DNA from: Prosapia bicincta
Taxonomy: Eukaryota; Arthropoda; Insecta; Hemiptera; Cercopidae
DNA length: 64,000 nucleotides
Assembly (NCBI GenBank): GCA_036971475.1
Contig: JBAIZL010000002.1
Span: forward strand, 229,863,143-229,927,142
Direction of reading: 5' to 3'
Shown: positions 57,411 through 64,000 of the stretch, piece by piece
Numbering within the stretch: position 1 is the first letter of the stretch
How the letters are laid out: each line of letters begins with the position of its first letter
The notes under the pieces: generated by a model
What the model saw: only the letters and a program-made list of their open reading frames with translations
The model's database searches: none
Told to the model about the DNA's origin: nothing
Program-made: the position numbers and the translations under genes

Positions 57411-57480
57411 TTAAAATAAAATTTGTTGAATTTGTGGTGAGAGGTTGTTTTAATTAATATAATTTCAATATGGTCGACCT

Positions 57481-57954
57481 ACGGCTATTTACGTTTATAT
57501 TTTGTGAGTGAGAAACAATTTAAGAATCATAAACCAAACAAATCTAAAGGATGTCAAAAATAGCAATAACATTTATATATAAAATATATTTTAATAATTA
57601 TATAATTTATTGAGATTAACACCCAAACTGTAACGATCGTTAGTATTGCACCAAGCTCTAACTTCTCAAACTAATCTGTAAGAATATGTATTTTGTAAAT
57701 CAAGTTTGAACTTTTGCTTGATTTTCTATTTTTTTAGTGAGACATTAAATTTTTTGTTTTGATTATAATTATTGCTTTTCAAGTCAAAGAAGTTAAAATT
57801 ACACGGTTGCAACTACATCATATTATAAAAACAGTAAATATTCAAAGGAAACAATTACCAATGCTCTTTTGGGTAAAATTATGATATAAATGTTCTTATA
57901 TACCGGGATTTATATTTTAAAGCTCGATAAACATAAATATTACAAATTACTTAC
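57481..57954. other. Intergenic DNA, nothing recognised
   Basis: AT-rich sequence between the PLE remnant and the satellite array. Confidence 0.5.
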
Positions 57955-59030
57955 ATAGTTTTTGTTTTTACAGTAATAGCATTACAGGAACGTGACTCCA
58001 CACACATGATCCAATGATTCCGCATATATCATCTGCTATGAGGTCTATATCCTTACTCTCATCCTATCTAACGGAAGACAATGTTTAATGATCAATATAG
58101 AATTTAATAATAGTACAAAAACGCTTGGTATACAGTATCTGCCAGTCAATTTATGTCCATATCTTGACCGAGTCTAAAGGAAGATATTTTTAATGTCCAT
58201 ATAGAGGTTAATCTACTTACAGGAACAAGACTCCGCAAACGTGAGGCATGGTTCCGCATATATCATCTGCCAGGAGGTCTATAACCCTAATCTCATCATA
58301 TCTAACGGAAGACACTGTTTAATGATCAATATAGAATTTAATAATAGTACAAGAACGCTTGGTATACCCGCCAGTCAATTGATAACCATATCTGCACCGT
58401 GTCCAAAGGAAGATATTTTTAATGACCATATAGAGGTTAATCTACTTACAGGAACAAGACTCCGCACACTTGATGGCATGGTTCCGCATATATCATCTGC
58501 CAGGAGGTCTATAACCCTAATCTCATCATATCTAACGGAAGACACTGTTTAATGATCAATATAGAATTTAATAATAGTACAAGAACGCTTGGTATACCCG
58601 CCAGTCAATTGATAACCCTATCTGCACCGTGTCCAAAGGAAGATATTTTTAATGACCATATAGAGGTTAATCTACTTACAGGAACAAGACTCCGCACACT
58701 TGATGGCATGGTTCCGCATATATCATCTGCCAGGAGGTCTATAACCCTAATCTCATCATATCTAACGAAAGACACTGTTTAATGATCAATATAGAATTTA
58801 ATAATAGTACAAGAACGCTTGGTATACCCGCCAGTCAATTGATAACCATATCTGCACCGTGTCCAAAGGAAGATATTTTTAATGACCATATAGAGGTTAA
58901 TCTACTTACAGGAACAAGACTCCGCACACTTGATGGCATGGTTCCGCATATATCATCTGCCAGGAGGTCTATAACCCTAATCTCATCATATCTAACGGAA
59001 GACACTGTTTAATGATCATTATAGAATTTA
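57955..59030. repeat. 230-bp satellite, about 4.5 copies
   Basis: TTTAATGATCAATATAGAAT occurs at about 58085, 58318, 58548 and 58778, and a TTTAATGATCATTATAG form at about 59008, a 230-bp period. Units 2-4 are almost identical; the first is more diverged. Each unit equals one 130-bp unit of the following array plus about 100 bp of extra sequence (ACGCTTGGTATACCCGCCAG through the GAAGATATTTTTAATG block). Open frames of 76 codons (58241-58552, 58552-58782, 58782-59012) simply span one unit each and are not called as genes. Confidence 0.9.
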
Positions 59031-62000
59031 ATAATAATACAGAAACGTCTGGCATACAGTCTCTGACGGAGATACTGTTTTATGACTCAGATAGAGTGTA
59101 ATACTACTACAGGAACGTGACTCTTCACACGTGATCCCATGACACCGCATATATCATCTGCCAGGAGGTTTATATACCTACCCTCATCTTATCTAATGGA
59201 AAATACTATTTCACGACCTCTATAAAGTGTAATACTAATACAGAAACGTGACTCTCACACGTGATCTCATGAATCCGCATATATAATCTGCCAGGATGTC
59301 TATATCCCTACCCTCATCCTATCCAACGTAAGACACTGTTTCATAACTCAGATAAAGTGTAATACAACTACAGGAACGTGACTCTCACACGTGATCCCAT
59401 GAGTCCGCATATATCATCTGCCAGGATGTCATTATCCCTAAACTCATCCTATCCAACGAAAGACACTGTTTCATAACTCAGATAAAGTGTAATACTACTA
59501 CAGGAACGTGACTCTCACACGTGATCCCATGAATCCGCATATATCATCTGCCAGGATATCATTATCCCTACCCTCATCCTATCCAACGAAAGATACTGTT
59601 TCATAACTCAGATAAAGTGTAATACTACTACAGAAACGTGACTTTTCACACGTGATCCCATGAATCTGCATATATCATCTGCCAGGAGGTTTATATCCCT
59701 ACCCTCATCTTATCTAATGGAAGATACTATTTTACGACCTCTATAAAGTGTAATACTACTACAGGAACGTGACTCTCACACGTGATCCCATGAATCCGCA
59801 TATATCATCTGCCAGGATGTCTATATCCCTACCCTCATCCTATCCAACGTAAAACACTGTTTCATAACTCAGATAAAGTGTAATACTACTACAGGAACGT
59901 GACTCTTCACACGTGATCCCATGAAACCTCATATATCATCTGCCAGGAGGTTTATATCCCTACCCTCATCTTATCTAATGGAAGATACTATTTTACGACC
60001 TCTATAAAGTGTAATACTACTACAGGAACGTGCCTCTCACACGTGATCTCATGAATCCGCATATATCATCTGCCAGAAGGTTTATATCCCTACCCTCATC
60101 TTATCTAATGGAAGATACTATTTTACGACCTCTATAAAGTGTAATACTAATATAGGAACGTGACTCTCACACGTGATCCCATGAATCCGCATATATCATC
60201 TGCCAGGATGTCATTATCCCTACCCTCATCCTATCCAACGAAAGACACTGTTTCATAACACAGATAAAGTGTAATACTACTACAGAAACGTGACTCTTCA
60301 CATGTGATCCCATGAATCCGCATATATCATCTGCCAGGAGGTTTATATCCCTACCCTCATCTTATCTAATGGAAGATACTATTTTACGACCTCTATAAAG
60401 TGTAATACTACTACAGGAACGTGACTCTCACACATGATCCAATGAATCCGCATATATCATCTGTCAGGATGTCATTATCCCTACCCTCATCCTATCCAAC
60501 GAAATACACTTTTTCATAACTCAGATAAAGGGTAATACTACTACAGGAACGTGACTCTTCACACGTGATCCCATGAATCAGCATATATCATCTGCCAGGA
60601 GGTTTATATCCCTACCCTCATCTTATCTAATGGAAGATACTATTTTACGACCTCTATAAAGTGTAATACTACTACAGGAACGTGACTCTCACACGTGATC
60701 CCATGAAACCTCCTATATCATCTGCCAGGAGGTTTATATCCCTACCCTCATCTTATCTAATGGAAGATACTATTTTACGACCTCTATAAAGTGTAATACT
60801 ACTACAGGAACGTGCCTCTCACACGTGATCTCATGAATCCGCATATATCATCTGCCAGGAGGTTTATATACTTACCCTCATCTTATCTAATGGAAAATAC
60901 TATTTCACGACCTCTATAAAGTGTAATACTAATACAGGAACGTGACTCTCACACGTGATCTCATGAATCCGCATATATCATCTGCCAGGATGTCTATATC
61001 CCTACCCTCATCCTATCCAACGTAAGACACTGTTTCATAACTCAGATAAAGGGTAATACTACTGCAGGAACGGGACTCTTCACACGTGATCCCATGAATC
61101 CGCATATATCATCTGCCAGGAGGTTTATATCCCTACCCACATCTTATCTAATGGAAGATACTATTTTACGACCTCTATAAAGTGTAATACTAATATAGGA
61201 ACGTGACTCTCACACGTGATCCCATGAATCCGCATATATCATCTGCCAGGATGTCATTATCCCTACCCTCATCCTATCCAACGAAAGACACTGTTTCATA
61301 ACACAGATAAAGTGTAATACTACTACAGAAACGTGACTCTCACACGTGATCCAATGAATCCGCATATATCATCTATCAGGATTTCATTATCCCTACCCTC
61401 ATCCTATCCAACGAAAGACACTGTTTCATAAGTCAGATAAAGGGTAATACTACTACAGGAACGTGACTCTTCACGCGTGATCCCATGAATTAGCATATAT
61501 CATCTGCCAGGAGGTTTATATCCCTAGCCTCATCTTATCTAATGGAAGATACTATTTTACGACCTCTATAAAGTGTAATACTACTACAGGAACGTGACTC
61601 TCACACGTGATCCCATGAAACCTCCTATATCATCTGCCAGGAGGTTTATATCCCTACCCTCATCTTATCTAAAGGAAAATACTATTTCACGACCTCTATA
61701 AAGTGTAATACTAATACAGGAACGTGACTCTCACACGTGATCTCATGAATCCGCATATATCATATGCCAGGATGTCTATATCCCTACCCTCATCCTATCC
61801 AACGTAAGACACTGTTTCATAACTCAGATAAAGTGTAATACTACTACAGAAACGTGACTCTTCACTTGTGATCCCATGAATCCGCATATATCCTCTGCGA
61901 GGAGGTTTATATCCCTACCCTCATCTTATCTAATGGAAGATACTATTTTACGACCTCTATAAAGTGTAATACTACTACAGAAACGTGACTCTCACACGTG

Positions 62001-64000
62001 ATCCAATGAATCCGCATATATCATCTGTCAGGATATCATTATCCCTACCCTCATCCTATCCAACGAAAGACACTGTTTCATAACTCAGATAAAGTGTAAT
62101 ACTATTACAGGAACGTGACTCTTCACACGTGATCCCATGAATCTGCATATATCATCTGCCAGGAGGTTTATATCCCTACCCTCATCTTATCTAATGGAAG
62201 ATACTATTTTACGACCTCTATAAAGTGTAATACTACTACAGGAACGTTACTCTCACACGTGATCCCATGAAACCTCATATATCATTTGCCAGGAGGTTTA
62301 TATCCCTACCCTCATCTTATCTAATGGAAGATACTATTTTACGACCTCTATAAAGTGTAATACTACTACAGGAACGTGACTCTCACACGTGATCTCATGA
62401 ATCCGCATATATCATATGCCAGGATGTCTATATCCCTACCCTCATCCTATCCAACGTAAGACACTGTTTCATAACTCAGATAAAGTGTAATACTACTACA
62501 GAAACGTGACTCTTCACTTGTGATCCCATGAATCCGCATATATCCTCTGCGAGGAGGTTTATATCCCTACCCTCATCTTATCTAATGGAAGATACTATTT
62601 TACGACCTCTATAAAGTGTAATACTACTACAGAAACGTGACTCTCACACGTGATCCAATGAATCCGCATATATCATCTGTCAGGATATCATTATCCCTAC
62701 CCTCATCCTATCCAACGAAAGACACTGTTTCATAACTCAGATAAAGTGTAATACTATTACAGGAACGTGACTCTTCACACGTGATCCCATGAATCTGCAT
62801 ATATCATCTGCCAGGAGGTTTATATCCCTACCCTCATCTTATCTAATGGAAGATACTATTTTACGACCTCTATAAAGTGTAATACTACTACAGGAACGTT
62901 ACTCTCACACGTGATCCCATGAAACCTCATATATCATTTGCCAGGAGGTTTATATCCCTACCCTCATCTTATCTAATGGAAGATACTATTTTACGACCTC
63001 TATAAAGTGTAATACTACTACAGGAACGTGACTCTCACACGTGATCTCATGAATCCGCATATATCATCTGCCAGGAGGTTTATATCCCTACCCTCATCTT
63101 ATCTAATGGAAGATACTATTTTACGACCTCTATAAAGTGTAATACTACTACAGGAACGTGCCTCTCACACGTGATCTCATGAATCCGCATATATCATCTG
63201 TTAGGATGTCATTATCCGTACCCTTATCCTATCCACGAAAGACACTGTTTCATAACTCAGATAAAGTGTAATACTACTACAGAAACGTGACTCTTCACAT
63301 GTGATATCATGAATCCGCATATATCATCTGCCAGGAGGTTTATATCCCTACCCTCATCTTATCTAATGGAAGATACTATTTTACGACCTCTATAAAGTGT
63401 AATACTACTACAGGAACGTGACTCTCACACGTGATCCAATGAATCCGCATATATCATCTGTCAGGATGTCATTATCCCTACCCTCATCCTATCCAACGAA
63501 AGACACTGTTTCATAACTCAGATAAAGTGTAATACTACTACAGGAACGTGACTCTTCACACGCGATCCCATGAATCTGCATATATCATCTGCCAGGAGGT
63601 TTATATCCCTACCTTCATCTTATCTAATGGAAGATACTATTTTACGACCTCTATAAAGATTAATACTACTACAGGAACGTGACTCTCACACGTGATCCCA
63701 TGAAACCTCATATATCATCTGCCAGGAGGTTTATATCCCTAGCCTCATCTTATCTAATGGAAGATACTATTTTACGACCTCTATAAAGTGTAATACTACT
63801 ACAGGAACGTGACTCTCACACGTGATCTCATGAATCCGCATATATCATCTGCCAGAAGGTTTATATCCCTACCTTCATCTTATCTAATGGAAGATACTAT
63901 TTTACGACCTCTATAAAGTGTAATACTAATATAGGAACGTGACTCTCACACGTGATCCCATGAATCCGCATGTGTCATATGCCAGGAGGTTTATATCCCT
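59031..64000. repeat. 130-bp satellite array, about 38 copies, runs off the window
   Basis: GTGATCCCATGAATCCGCAT recurs every 130-131 bp. Two unit types intermix: one with GGTTTATATCCC...TTATCTAATGGAAGATACTA...GACCTCTATAAAG, the other with TGTCATTATCCC...CTATCCAACGAAAGACACTG...AACTCAGATAAAG. Most units carry a CACGTG E-box palindrome (CTCACACGTGATC). A stretch of about 652 bp (five units) at about 61715-62366 is repeated almost exactly at 62367-63018. No coding sequence is seen. Confidence 0.95.

Larger units (their letters stand above)
56515..57480. mobile_element. Penelope-like element remnant in head-to-head inverted form
   Basis: Arms of about 340 bp (56515-56855 and 57131-57480) are inverted copies sharing AATTCAACAAATTTTATTTT, GGGGGCGTGGCC and the ribozyme-like core. 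The loop holds most of a GIY-YIG endonuclease on the minus strand. PLEs are retroelements whose RT is fused to a C-terminal GIY-YIG domain and whose copies are often 5'-truncated with inverted partial duplications, as seen here. No RT remains. This copy identifies the other hairpins in the window as PLE-related. Confidence 0.8.

Noticed and set aside
58241..59012. Tandem genes encoding a repeated 76-residue protein
   Set aside because: Each frame spans exactly one 230-bp satellite unit and resets at the same stop; no promoter, splice or domain evidence.

Overview
This window is eukaryotic, AT-rich, repeat-heavy DNA from an arthropod, very probably an insect. The one clear host gene is a class-3 Hox gene of the zerknullt (zen/Hox3) type on the + strand, with three coding exons (7575-8016, about 27105-27338, 27937-28718) and a 19-kb first intron. 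All exon junctions are phase 1 with consensus GT-AG sites. The order within Insecta cannot be fixed from this window; Hemiptera is only a guess.

Layout. 1-1290: 141-bp tandem satellite. 1291-7400: intergenic DNA with small inverted-repeat elements. 7575-28718: zen; its first intron holds several hairpin elements of Penelope-like (PLE) type with hammerhead-ribozyme-like cores, a 21-bp repeat, a tRNA-derived SINE-like remnant and a 3.2-kb array of a ~357-bp satellite. 28719-31850: AT-rich intergenic DNA. 31850-50975: a decayed ~66-bp minisatellite split by a nested insertion. Into it inserted a non-autonomous R1/LOA-like LINE (11-bp target duplication, poly-A tail, reverse transcriptase deleted), and into that LINE inserted a 12,317-bp palindromic element (36103-48419). 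52593-54585: a second, 5'-truncated LINE (RT plus RNase H) with a 13-bp target duplication and one in-frame stop. 55266-56040: 32-bp minisatellite. 56515-57480: PLE foldback with a GIY-YIG endonuclease remnant. 57955-64000: satellite array with a 230-bp and then a 130-bp repeat, running off the window.

The most unusual object is the 12.3-kb palindromic element. Its two 4.72-kb arms are inverted copies that appear identical except for one base in a poly-A/T run. They are built almost entirely of layered minisatellites. They enclose a 2.9-kb centre with two divergently transcribed genes: a compact BIR-RING inhibitor-of-apoptosis (IAP) gene, and a six-exon RING gene whose five tiny introns are all phase 0. 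The element starts AGTAGAAC, ends GTTCTACT and is flanked by a 6-bp duplication CACATC. Removing it with one duplication copy restores the reading frame of the LINE it interrupts. A 6-bp duplication with AG...CT ends is the signature of Polinton/Maverick elements, yet no polymerase B, integrase or capsid gene is present. I infer a recent, non-autonomous Polinton-like (or virus-derived) element carrying IAP-family genes.
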